A DNA stretch of 13,560 nucleotides from Methanoregula sp. Lineage in GTDB: Archaea > Halobacteriota > Methanomicrobia > Methanomicrobiales > Methanospirillaceae. Positions within the stretch are counted from its first letter, which is position 1. Every line of letters starts with the position of its first letter. The DNA is taken from positions 1 through 13,560 of the forward strand of contig JAPKXT010000192.1 in NCBI GenBank assembly GCA_026394695.1, read 5' to 3'. Under the pieces are notes generated by a model. The model was not told the origin of the DNA and did not search any database. It worked only from the letters and a program-made list of their open reading frames with translations. The position numbers were made by a program, and so were the translations under genes. Below, in pieces: positions 1 through 6,734 of this stretch.

Positions 1-933
1 TTCGGGGGGCATGCCGATTAATGCAGATCCACCACTATTCATAAACGTCACCATGCCCTCCGGACTCAACGTATAGATCACATCATGTGCAGCGTCGGTA
101 AGAATTCTATAACGTTCCTCGCTTTCACGCAGCGCCTCCTCCATCTGTTTGCGTTCTGTGACATCCCGGACGATAGCGATGAGATACCTGAGGTTGCCAA
201 TGGTAATTGTATCGGCAGTTATCGATGCATTATACAGTGCACCGGATTTACGTCGCTCTATTATCTCGTAATAGCATATCTTCGTATGCTCCCTTATCTG
301 GTTGATGAAAGTATCCCGGTCTTCTTTTTTCAACCAGATACCCAGTTCAAGTGCACTTTTTCCGATCAACTCTTCACGGGAGTACCCGAAGATTGTCGTT
401 GCTGCTTCGTTTACTTCAACGAATCGCCCGGAATCCAGTTCGCTGATCGTGATCGCATCGGGTGCTAATAAGAACGCCTTTGTATATTTTTCCTGGACCA
501 ACCGCAACACCTCTTCTGCCCGCTTGCGCTCGGTGATGTCGCGGATGATGACCATAATGGCGGGTTGCCCATGCCAGATTGTCTTTGCAGAGGTGAACTC
601 TATTGGTACGCTTTTCCCGTCTTTGCGGATGATTACGGTTTCATACTGTTTCGGAATATCCTCCCCCGAAATTCTTTTTCTGAACTTTTCCATGAGGTTC
701 TTTACTTCATCGGGGGCTGCCAAATCCTTAATGCTGGTTTTTAGCAATTCGGCAACACTGTAACCTGTTATTTCACTTGCCCGTCTGTTAGCGTATGTAT
801 GGGCTCCCCCTGCCGTAGCTATGAGGATCCCATCATTGGCGTTCTCTGCCAGAGCTTTAAAGCTCTCCTTGCTCTCTCTCAACGCCTCTTCTGTTGCCTT
901 ATGATTCATGGTATTGGGAGTCAGGGAATCCAT
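1..933 (-). CDS. Multi-PAS sensor protein, N-terminal part (runs off left edge)
   Basis: This frame is open from the ATG at 931-933 to the window edge, giving about 311 residues with no stop, so the C-terminal part is missing. Three PAS modules can be read in order. PAS1 spans about residues 20-135 and ends in the RDITERK motif. PAS2 spans about 145-262 and ends in RDVTERK. PAS3 starts near residue 270 (ESEERYRIL) and is cut. PAS modules sense small ligands, redox state or light; in methanogens such chains usually end in a histidine kinase, which cannot be confirmed here. No membrane segment is visible, so it is probably cytoplasmic. A second in-frame ATG at 907-909 (MNHKATEEAL) is an alternative start. 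Neither start has a strong ribosome binding site. An in-frame TAA lies further upstream. Confidence 0.88.
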   Translation of the reverse strand, partial: MDSLTPNTMNHKATEEALRESKESFKALAENANDGILIATAGGAHTYANRRASEITGYSVAELLKTSIKDLAAPDEVKNLMEKFRKRISGEDIPKQYETVIIRKDGKSVPIEFTSAKTIWHGQPAIMVIIRDITERKRAEEVLRLVQEKYTKAFLLAPDAITISELDSGRFVEVNEAATTIFGYSREELIGKSALELGIWLKKEDRDTFINQIREHTKICYYEIIERRKSGALYNASITADTITIGNLRYLIAIVRDVTERKQMEEALRESEERYRILTDAAHDVIYTLSPEGMVTFMNSGGSALIGMPPE

Positions 934-1338
934 TTTTTTCCAGACTGGTTTTCTTTCGTTCGCTCTTTTTGCAGAACAGAGTAAAATTTATGAGAGGTGC
1001 TGGTTCCGATACCAGCCTACGGCTGATATTTTTCAGCTGCCGGGAGATGTTGAATACCAGCTGAAGATGCGTGTTCACTCTCAATATACACCCTCTAACC
1101 GGTTTACCAAATTATGATGACTGCGATCATTGGTATGGGAAGCGATAATTCTTGTCATTTTTATTTTATTGAAGTGTACATGAATTATTGTCAAAGGTAT
1201 TGGATGAAAAAGAGTGGAATTATAATCGAGAAAATAGAGAACGGGGCGAAAGGGGGGAATGAACTTAAAAACACACACAGTCAACAGTGTATTATTTTAA
1301 AAAAGTGTCGTGGGATACCTGAATGATCCAGCAGAAAT
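934..1338. other. Intergenic region without a supported gene
   Basis: About 400 AT-rich bases between the PAS sensor start and the broken cupin gene. Short open frames on both strands (for example 1114-1326 plus and 1081-1284 minus) have no ribosome binding site and no recognisable protein pattern. The part nearest the sensor contains overlapping hairpins (995-1064), probably in its 5' leader. The rest may hold its promoter, but I cannot pick out one TATA box with confidence. Confidence 0.5.
995..1064 (-). repeat. Cluster of overlapping inverted repeats in the sensor leader
   Basis: Several stems share the same GCTG core. GCTGGT at 999-1004 pairs with ACCAGC at 1011-1016. CAGCC at 1013-1017 pairs with GGCTG at 1021-1025. 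GCTGA at 1022-1026 pairs with TCAGC at 1032-1036. CAGCTG also occurs twice near 1034 and 1058. The stems overlap, so they cannot all form at once. Lying 60-130 bases upstream of the sensor start codon, they could be a structured leader or an operator array. No known riboswitch class was recognised. Confidence 0.4.
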
Positions 1339-1657
1339 CTACTCGGTAGTCTTCCCGTTGAAATGCTCTTCCTGTACAAGAGCTTCCTGCCGTGTCCTGC
1401 GCACAACTTTATCCCGGTGCTCAGGAGGAGAGTAGATCGTGTACAGCTTTAGGTTCGATGTCATTGACGTGTTCACTACGTTGTGCTTCAAAACGGAAAA
1501 ACTGATCAACATCGTCATGGGTCTCCTCGCCGATCTCCTCTCGCGGTTTGAGGCACATCAAAACGAGCTGGCAGTATTTTCCCGTATAGAGAACCCTGCG
1601 GAAATCCGTATTCTTTGTCGTTTCTTCTTCAATATCTGCAACAAAACCTTTCTTCAT
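1339..1657 (-). pseudogene. Cupin-domain protein, disrupted by internal deletion and frameshift
   Basis: The first 52 or so codons (MKKGFVADIEEET ... VDQFFRFEA) match the start of small single-domain cupins that bind a metal in a beta-barrel. After about position 1482 the reading frame changes. The C-terminal half continues in another frame as HNVVNTS, then LKLYTIYSPPEH, then a tail ending NGKTTE and TAG at 1339-1341. In intact relatives about 25-28 residues (the second cupin motif) lie between these parts, so a block of roughly 80 bases that is not a multiple of three appears to be missing. The unshifted frame runs on to a stop at 1421 as unrelated sequence. The start has a good ribosome binding site (GAGGTGA, five bases upstream), which suggests recent inactivation. 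An assembly error is the main alternative. Confidence 0.75.
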
Positions 1658-1720
1658 CTTTTCACCTCAAGATTGTCCTGGTAGATTTTCCTTTATGCAT
1701 GTTGATCCATATTAAGGTTA

Positions 1721-1730
1721 CTTTAAAAAT
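1721..1730 (-). promoter_or_regulatory. Candidate TATA element for the cupin pseudogene
   Basis: ATTTTTAAAG on the minus strand lies about 64 bases upstream of the cupin start codon. It would place transcription start near 1695 and give a leader of about 40 bases. This is based on AT-richness and spacing only. Confidence 0.3.
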
Positions 1731-1798
1731 CATCCATGATGTATACCGGTGCCCTGACCGGACAATACGATACCCTCACCCAATTTCCCTGATCTCTT

Positions 1799-2671
1799 AT
1801 GAATTCATCCGCAGATCGCATACCATTTTCGTTCACGGCACCGAATAGTACTGCAATAAGCGGTGATCGGTACCCGGTGATTCTCGTGCACGGGTGGAAC
1901 AGCCACCCCGGTATCTGGAAGAGACTGGTTGTTCGTCTTGAGGCAGCAGGAATCCCGTACAGGAAATTTGATCATACAGCAATGAAGGGTTCGGCATTGC
2001 CGGAGATTGCCGGATCACTCCATGATTACCTCCGGGAAGTGCGGGAGGAGAGCGGCTGGTCCGGACCTGTCGATATTGTGTGCCATTCGATCGGGACCTG
2101 CATTGTCCGTTACCTTCTTGAAGTGGTTGACGGGACAGAACGGAAGCAGGCAGTGCGGCAGCTGATCGGTCTTGGCCCGCCCAATAACGGTTCGGCGCTT
2201 GCAGAACTTTTTTATGATGCAAAACGTGGTGAGGAGATAATCAACCGGCTCACCGGTGTATTTGTCCCGAAGGGGTTTGATCCGGCCGCTGACCGGATCG
2301 TACAGGATGTTCGGCCCGGAAGCCCGGTCATACACCGTCTTCGCACTGCCGGATTACGGCCAGACATTACCTACCGGGTTATCGTGACTGCAAATCCAAA
2401 AGACGTTTTCGGATTTTTCCCCACGTTTGAGGGAAAGACCTGGGAGATAAGTGAGGATGGAAAATACCGGTCGACCCTTGATGGTGATGGTGTCGTGACG
2501 CACCGGGAGTCTGAACTTCCGGGGATATCTCTTGATATCCTGCCAGCATCCTGTGATGGAGAGGACCATCTGCCGGCACCCGACCAGTACTGCCATATCA
2601 ACCTGCCCAGAAACCCCCTCGTGATTGACCGGATTATGCAGTACCTGACAAGCGAGGCAGGTAAGAAATAA
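1799..2671 (+). CDS. Alpha/beta hydrolase, lipase/esterase-like
   Basis: A 290-residue protein with the marks of a serine hydrolase of the lipase/PGAP1-like alpha/beta fold. VILVHGW (residues 27-33) is the strand and oxyanion HG. CHSIG (95-99) is the nucleophile elbow with Ser97; Cys replaces the usual first Gly, which some lipases tolerate. LDGDGVV (227-233) offers the acid, Asp228 or Asp230. CHINLP (265-270) offers catalytic His266. The likely reaction is hydrolysis of a carboxylic ester or thioester; the substrate is unknown. No signal peptide or membrane segment is visible, so it probably acts in the cytoplasm. No Shine-Dalgarno sequence precedes the ATG, so the mRNA may be leaderless or nearly so. 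Its stop codon abuts the stop of the convergent gene at 2672. Confidence 0.85.
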   Translation: MNSSADRIPFSFTAPNSTAISGDRYPVILVHGWNSHPGIWKRLVVRLEAAGIPYRKFDHTAMKGSALPEIAGSLHDYLREVREESGWSGPVDIVCHSIGTCIVRYLLEVVDGTERKQAVRQLIGLGPPNNGSALAELFYDAKRGEEIINRLTGVFVPKGFDPAADRIVQDVRPGSPVIHRLRTAGLRPDITYRVIVTANPKDVFGFFPTFEGKTWEISEDGKYRSTLDGDGVVTHRESELPGISLDILPASCDGEDHLPAPDQYCHINLPRNPLVIDRIMQYLTSEAGKK

Positions 2672-2863
2672 TCACTCCCGGCCGCGAATGGCCTCGACTA
2701 GGGCGAGCTGCAGATTCATCTCGTGTATCTTGTCTTCTTCGATGCTATCAATTATTTCACGGATGGATTTAACCAGATTTTTTGTGACTGTGGCCTCCTC
2801 CTTACCAGACGCTGGTGCCGGAACAGTTTTGCCGTGGTTTTCTGTTTCCCTGTCGTTGTTCAT
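2672..2863 (-). CDS. Small hypothetical protein, last gene of glycosyltransferase operon
   Basis: A 63-residue soluble protein I do not recognise. The first 25 or so residues are polar and probably disordered (MNNDRETENHGK...). The rest looks like one amphipathic helix (NLVKSIREIIDSIEEDK onward) that could pair as a coiled coil. Its start codon lies one base after the gtrA-like stop and is preceded by CCGGGAAATAAT, so it is almost certainly co-transcribed with the two upstream genes. It could be an accessory subunit or partner of the membrane enzymes, but nothing in the sequence gives a function. Confidence 0.6.
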   Translation of the reverse strand: MNNDRETENHGKTVPAPASGKEEATVTKNLVKSIREIIDSIEEDKIHEMNLQLALVEAIRGRE

Positions 2864-2864
2864 A

Positions 2865-3305
2865 TTATTTCCCGGTCCTGAACGTGATTCTGCTCTGCCC
2901 GAAATAATTCCAGGAAAACGAACACATCGTTGCGATTATTTTTGCCGTGAGGTAATCCAGGGAAAACTGTTCCACAGCCAGCCAGATTATACATATGTTC
3001 ACCAGAAAGCAGCTGAACGAAATTCCCGCAAAACTGCTAAACTGGACAATATAGTTCCTGCTTCCATCCTTAAACGTGAGATATTTATTCAGGATATAAC
3101 TGACCAGGATCCCGCAACAATATGACAGGGCAGCCGAGTAAAGATACCAAATACCGATTCCTTCGGTAAAAAACAACAATAAACTGATGTCTACGACAGA
3201 AGATAAAATCCCGAAGAGAAAAAACTCGATGATCTTTTCATGGTTATGAAATGTAACGAGTTTTTTTTTGGCCCAGTCTGCACAAAAAATACCTGATGGT
3301 TTCAT
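2865..3305 (-). CDS. GtrA-family four-helix membrane protein
   Basis: A 146-residue protein with four predicted membrane helices at about residues 25-47, 52-72, 87-109 and 117-134, the usual size and layout of GtrA proteins. LNKYLTFKD after helix 2 and NYFGQSRITF after helix 4 fit the family pattern of an aromatic NxxxxF turn. GtrA proteins are thought to help move polyprenyl-phosphate-linked sugars across the membrane, or otherwise support a partner glycosyltransferase. The start codon overlaps the upstream glycosyltransferase stop by four bases (ATGA), with AGGTAAG upstream as the ribosome binding site, so translation is probably coupled. The neighbouring GT39 enzyme is the obvious partner. 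Confidence 0.88.
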   Translation of the reverse strand: MKPSGIFCADWAKKKLVTFHNHEKIIEFFLFGILSSVVDISLLLFFTEGIGIWYLYSAALSYCCGILVSYILNKYLTFKDGSRNYIVQFSSFAGISFSCFLVNICIIWLAVEQFSLDYLTAKIIATMCSFSWNYFGQSRITFRTGK

Positions 3306-5515
3306 GTGCTTACCTGCGTTCTGTACTCGCCACAGTCATACAGGGAGTTCTGGTTTGCCTGTCCGGGACTGGCATTCCCGCTTCCCCAGGTACTGTCCGG
3401 GCCTGTTGGTGAACTGGTGTTGCTATTCCCCACACTAAAAGGGCGGTTCTGTCCCGCGGTTGCAGTATTGTCACTGTTCCATTCAGAAGAAGGAACAGCA
3501 GTACAATGCCCGCTTACCCAGGTGAAGAGCTCATTGTTGCCCGAGCTCATTCCTCCCCCTCCGGAGGAGGCGCGGGTGAGGAAATAGCGTACCTTACCGT
3601 CAATGATCAGGTTCGTGAGGTTATCAACAGAAAGTATCTGGTCGGATCCGGAAAACCCTCCAAGTGCCATAACCGGAGCTCCTGTTTCAAGGATCAGGCT
3701 CGTACTATCCATACTGCTGGGGACAGCGACAATCCAGGTCTCACCAGTGTTGTGCGTGGTCAGGAATACGGTGAGCGCCGAGAGCCCGTCTTCAGTACCT
3801 GAAGAACCATTTCTGGTTCCTGCACCGGTATTGCCCGATAATAGCTGCGGACCTGCTACCGGCAGGATGCCCCCGCTTACCGAGAAGAGCGGTGTGCAGG
3901 CCCACTCCAGGGGTGCTACAAAAAGCACCGTGATTGCAACGATGGTCACCGTTTTTGCTACATTTACGGTACCGTTTTTTTTGCGTAATTTTAGTGCTGC
4001 CAGCAGGATAGTAACGGTGATCGTTCCCGTCAGGATGAGGGGAATTAAACTCCCCGACCATTCGGCAGTGTAACAAAGGAACAACACCTGGATTATCCCG
4101 GTTACCGGCACTGCAGCGATAAAAAGCCAGCTTTTCATTCCTTCCATGCGGTATGCTTCATACATTGCCATGGCATTGATACCGACAAGAGCTGCAAGTG
4201 GCGGGGCGATAGTGGCCATGTAGTAGGTATGCCAGAACCCGGTCGTGAAACTGAAATAGAGGAGCCCGGGGAACAGCCACAGGCATAGTGCCAGGAGGGT
4301 GAGCCCCCGCTCACCGAAAAACCCGGTACCCTCAAGACCCTTGATTGACAGCGATTCAGGCCTGCGCCACCAGGCAAGAAGACCGATCAGGGCAAACGGC
4401 AAAAGCCAGCTGATCTGGCCGGCCAGTCCCTGGCCAAAGAGACGCATTATCCCCGGGGACCCGGTTTCATCCATCCCGCCACCCATACCCCCGCCCGGCT
4501 GGGAACCGGCACCCGCTCCATTGGAAGACCCCGCATCTGAAGGCGGCCCCTGTCCCTGATTTAGTGGTACACTTCCGCTGTCCGTTGCAGGCAAGTCCAT
4601 GGGGCGATCACTGGTGCGGTTCTGTGCGCTATCCGGTGCAAAAGACGCGCCATCCTGCAAGGCTGGCATGATACCACCCGGGGGAGAACCTCCGGTCATA
4701 CCTCCCTGCCCCATTCCGTTTTCCAGCCGGTGTATACCATTATAGTTGACAATCAGCCCGGCAACCGTATTGTCCCCGCTGCCACCGATATACGGGCGCT
4801 GGTCCGCGGGAATCATATCAACCGCAACTGCCCACGAGAAAGACACGACGACAAGCACCATTATGGCCAGTCCGATGTGAAGTGCCCGGTTTTTCAGGGG
4901 TATGTCTCTTGTGCCGAGGAAGTAGAGTGCGAGGACGGCGGGGACGACAATAAAAGCCTGGATCATTTTTATATTAAACCCGATACCGATGAGGACTACG
5001 GAAAGGAGGAGGTACGGAAGGGATCTCTCCCGTGCTGCTTTTTGTGCCACCCAGAGGGCAAGGAGTATAACGAAGATCAGCAGTCCGTCCATGGTACCAT
5101 TACGGGAGACTGCCACAAAGATGGGGGTTATTGCCAGGGTAAAGGCCGAGACCAGTCCTGCAGGTTTTCCAAAGGGGCGGGAAACAATCGCATAGATTAA
5201 CCCCACCGATCCGATACCCGCAAGCGCCTGCGGCAGGACAAGTGCCCAGCCGGAGAACCCCAGCAGAGCTGCACTGGCGATTTGGACCCAGAGTCCGACA
5301 GGAGGTTTATCAACCGTAACAAATCCTGCAGCATCAAAGGAATTGAAGAAGATAAGAGCGGGATTTTCGAGCATACTCCTGACTGCCGCCGCGTAGTATG
5401 TATTTGAGATTCCCTGGTTCCAGATATTCCAGAGATTTAAGAACCCGGAGAGTATGAGGATTCCGGTGAGAAGGATCCCGACTTTATACTGTGTGAAAAA
5501 TTTTATATTCGTCAT
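3302..5515 (-). CDS. Glycosyltransferase family 39 / YkcB-like membrane mannosyltransferase
   Basis: A 737-residue polytopic membrane protein. The first helix (about 11-30) is followed by a large outer loop with NTYYAAAVRSM (38-48) and FVTVDKPPVGLW (65-76). Asp69 or the upstream Asp61 is the likely catalytic acid of a GT-C enzyme that uses a lipid-phosphate-linked sugar. About ten further helices follow. Residues 264-356 form a Gly/Ser/Pro/Met-rich, non-membrane insert. The last 150 or so residues form a soluble C-terminal domain ending in a Ser/Asn/Gly-rich tail. This layout matches YkcB-like proteins annotated as putative mannosyltransferases. It heads the operon with the GtrA protein (four-base overlap) and probably modifies cell-envelope glycans or glycoproteins. 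No clear ribosome binding site precedes its ATG. The acceptor is unknown. Confidence 0.88.
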   Translation of the reverse strand: MTNIKFFTQYKVGILLTGILILSGFLNLWNIWNQGISNTYYAAAVRSMLENPALIFFNSFDAAGFVTVDKPPVGLWVQIASAALLGFSGWALVLPQALAGIGSVGLIYAIVSRPFGKPAGLVSAFTLAITPIFVAVSRNGTMDGLLIFVILLALWVAQKAARERSLPYLLLSVVLIGIGFNIKMIQAFIVVPAVLALYFLGTRDIPLKNRALHIGLAIMVLVVVSFSWAVAVDMIPADQRPYIGGSGDNTVAGLIVNYNGIHRLENGMGQGGMTGGSPPGGIMPALQDGASFAPDSAQNRTSDRPMDLPATDSGSVPLNQGQGPPSDAGSSNGAGAGSQPGGGMGGGMDETGSPGIMRLFGQGLAGQISWLLPFALIGLLAWWRRPESLSIKGLEGTGFFGERGLTLLALCLWLFPGLLYFSFTTGFWHTYYMATIAPPLAALVGINAMAMYEAYRMEGMKSWLFIAAVPVTGIIQVLFLCYTAEWSGSLIPLILTGTITVTILLAALKLRKKNGTVNVAKTVTIVAITVLFVAPLEWACTPLFSVSGGILPVAGPQLLSGNTGAGTRNGSSGTEDGLSALTVFLTTHNTGETWIVAVPSSMDSTSLILETGAPVMALGGFSGSDQILSVDNLTNLIIDGKVRYFLTRASSGGGGMSSGNNELFTWVSGHCTAVPSSEWNSDNTATAGQNRPFSVGNSNTSSPTGPDSTWGSGNASPGQANQNSLYDCGEYRTQVST

Positions 5516-5552
5516 AGCAACGTCAAATCTTTTATCGATTTAGTTCAGGTTT

Positions 5553-5660
5553 CTACGGTCCATAGACCATCAGGATAATCACCACATAAATAATACCCGT
5601 CAGAATTCCGGTCAGAATATTGTCCATTGATGACGATCCGGCACAGTCGCTGATGTTCAT
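5553..5660 (-). CDS. Possible 35-residue single-helix membrane peptide
   Basis: This short frame reads MNISDCAGSSSMDN and then a strongly hydrophobic helix (ILTGILTGIIYVVIILMVYG). A frame with a clean membrane segment is less likely to be chance than the overlapping longer frame at 5545-5790, which has no recognisable features. AGGAG lies about 11 bases upstream of the ATG, a long but possible spacing. The stop is 37 bases before the glycosyltransferase start, so it could be the first gene of that operon, perhaps a small membrane subunit or regulator. I know no homologue; support is from composition and position only. Confidence 0.4.
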   Translation of the reverse strand: MNISDCAGSSSMDNILTGILTGIIYVVIILMVYGP

Positions 5661-5729
5661 TCTCTTTGCATCTCCTGGTCTGATGGTGGATTTCCTCTTG
5701 CAGACCAGTGTTGATATATTGATGATACG

Positions 5730-5761
5730 GTACCGGTGAAAGGATAGTACCGGAAAGGGAT
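5730..5761. repeat. Imperfect direct repeat upstream of the glycosyltransferase operon
   Basis: GTACCGGTGAAAGGAT at 5730-5745 is followed at 5747-5761 by GTACCGGAAAGGGAT. The 17-base spacing is compatible with a regulator binding site, but the repeat could equally be chance. Confidence 0.35.
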
Positions 5762-5763
5762 TT

Positions 5764-5770
5764 ATTGAAC
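5764..5770 (-). promoter_or_regulatory. GTTCAAT motif upstream of the small-peptide/GT39 operon
   Basis: The minus strand reads GGTTCAATAAATCCC here, 104 bases upstream of the 35-codon ORF start and 249 upstream of the glycosyltransferase start. The same heptamer precedes three other envelope-protein genes in this window. It may be a BRE/TATA-type promoter core or a regulator site. Confidence 0.4.
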
Positions 5771-5777
5771 CGGTCGG

Positions 5778-5960
5778 GATAATATATCACAAAATTCTTT
5801 TTTTTATGCCGGATTCCCTGGATGTATAGATAAGAAAAATTAAAAAAAAATCATATCAGAAAAAAATACCAACATATTTTATCACGCACTATAATAGTAC
5901 GATAACATATATCCCATACAACCCCTCGCTCATGAAGGGACAACCCGGGTGTTTTATATT
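5778..5960. promoter_or_regulatory. Divergent AT-rich promoter region with candidate operators
   Basis: This AT-rich spacer separates the minus-strand glycosyltransferase operon from the plus-strand regulator-kinase operon. It contains A/T runs and TATA-like stretches (around 5870-5884 and 5903-5912). Two similar interrupted palindromes are present: GATAATATATC at 5778-5788 and GATAACATATATC at 5901-5913. The second could overlap the promoter of the HTH-FHA gene and serve as its own operator. A near-palindrome ACTATAATAGT lies just before it at about 5888-5898. No transcription start can be fixed from sequence alone. Confidence 0.4.
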
Positions 5961-6728
5961 ATGACAGAGAAAGAGACGGTTGCTATTTCATCGGATCCTG
6001 TGTTTTTACAGGAACTATCCGAATACTTAGAGGTTCTTTCCAACCCGACACGCTTAAAAATACTCAAGGTTATCGAAAAAGAACCAAAAGAGATCAGTCA
6101 AATCTCATCCCGCATAGATACCAGTTACGCGAATACCAAAAAACATATTGACCAGCTTGTCCGTACAGGGCTTGTAAAAAAAGAGGCGGGCTTTGGAAGG
6201 GAGACGGTAAAAGGTATCCACCCGGTCTGGAAGTTTTCCCTTGCTGAAGGAAGTCTCGAGATGTTAATCAAAAACCTGGGTGTGTTTTCGAGGATTAATA
6301 TCCCGATGGGGTACGGCGAAATCCAAGGGACACTCGATTCAGTGCGCAAAGCAGTTCTCCAGGAATCCGGTAAGGACTATCCTGCACTCCATCTTGTGGA
6401 AGGGAAAGGGGCAGGCCAGACGTTCCTTCTCAAAAAGGACCGCATTCTTATCGGCAGGATTGATCCTGATTCGCCCTCGAAAGTCAGTGAAGGGGATATT
6501 GTGCTCCCGGAAGAATACGTGGCAGTGACAAGGATCACAAAACCCCATGCGATCGTCTCACGGGCAGGAACCGGATGGCAGATCGAAGACCGGGGCAGTT
6601 CGGGAGGGACGTATGTGAACGGGGATCTCATCCCCCCCATGCACAAAACAATACTGAAAAACGGGGACATCATCGATCTTGCGATGGGCGAAGAAGCAGC
6701 ACGGTTCCTGTTTATTGCAAACGAGTGA
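5961..6728 (+). CDS. HTH (ArsR-like) - FHA domain transcriptional regulator
   Basis: A 255-residue protein from the ATG at 5961. Residues 15-90 form a winged helix-turn-helix of ArsR type (LSNPTRLKILKVIEKE, then the recognition-helix region SYANTKKHIDQLVRTGLV). Residues 145-252 form an FHA domain: the ILIGR strand, a KPHAIVSR segment and GTYVNG, which fit the phosphothreonine-binding loops. FHA domains read phosphothreonine, so this looks like a DNA-binding protein whose partner or activity depends on phosphorylation. The kinase gene starts six bases after its stop. GGGTG nine bases upstream supports ATG 5961; a GTG at 5949 in the same frame would add four residues. A ten-codon reading frame (5932-5964) overlaps the start by ATGA. 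It may control the adjacent operon or itself; targets are unknown. Confidence 0.88.
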   Translation: MTEKETVAISSDPVFLQELSEYLEVLSNPTRLKILKVIEKEPKEISQISSRIDTSYANTKKHIDQLVRTGLVKKEAGFGRETVKGIHPVWKFSLAEGSLEMLIKNLGVFSRINIPMGYGEIQGTLDSVRKAVLQESGKDYPALHLVEGKGAGQTFLLKKDRILIGRIDPDSPSKVSEGDIVLPEEYVAVTRITKPHAIVSRAGTGWQIEDRGSSGGTYVNGDLIPPMHKTILKNGDIIDLAMGEEAARFLFIANE

Positions 6729-6734
6729 AGTCTG

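Noticed and set aside
85..763. Plus-strand open frames over the PAS sensor (85-468, 302-763)
   Set aside because: They lie opposite a minus-strand frame that encodes clear PAS domains; they have no recognisable motifs of their own.
899..1117. Short frames on both strands near the sensor start
   Set aside because: One overlaps the true sensor start in another frame and neither has a ribosome binding site or protein pattern.
1439..1848. Plus-strand frames opposite and beyond the cupin pseudogene
   Set aside because: Most of the first is antisense to recognisable cupin sequence, and the second overlaps the hydrolase start in another frame.
1833..2596. Minus-strand frames opposite the hydrolase
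   Set aside because: The plus strand has a full serine-hydrolase pattern; these are antisense shadows.
2688..3125. 145-codon plus-strand frame opposite the 63-residue and GtrA genes
   Set aside because: The minus-strand frames have operon spacing, ribosome binding sites and membrane-helix patterns; this one has none.
3306..5200. Several plus-strand frames opposite the GT39 gene
   Set aside because: They are antisense to a long membrane enzyme with clear motifs and are favoured only by its GC-rich, repetitive codons.
5545..5790. 81-codon minus-strand frame overlapping the 35-residue peptide
   Set aside because: Its product has no recognisable features and no ribosome binding site, whereas the other frame gives a clean membrane helix.
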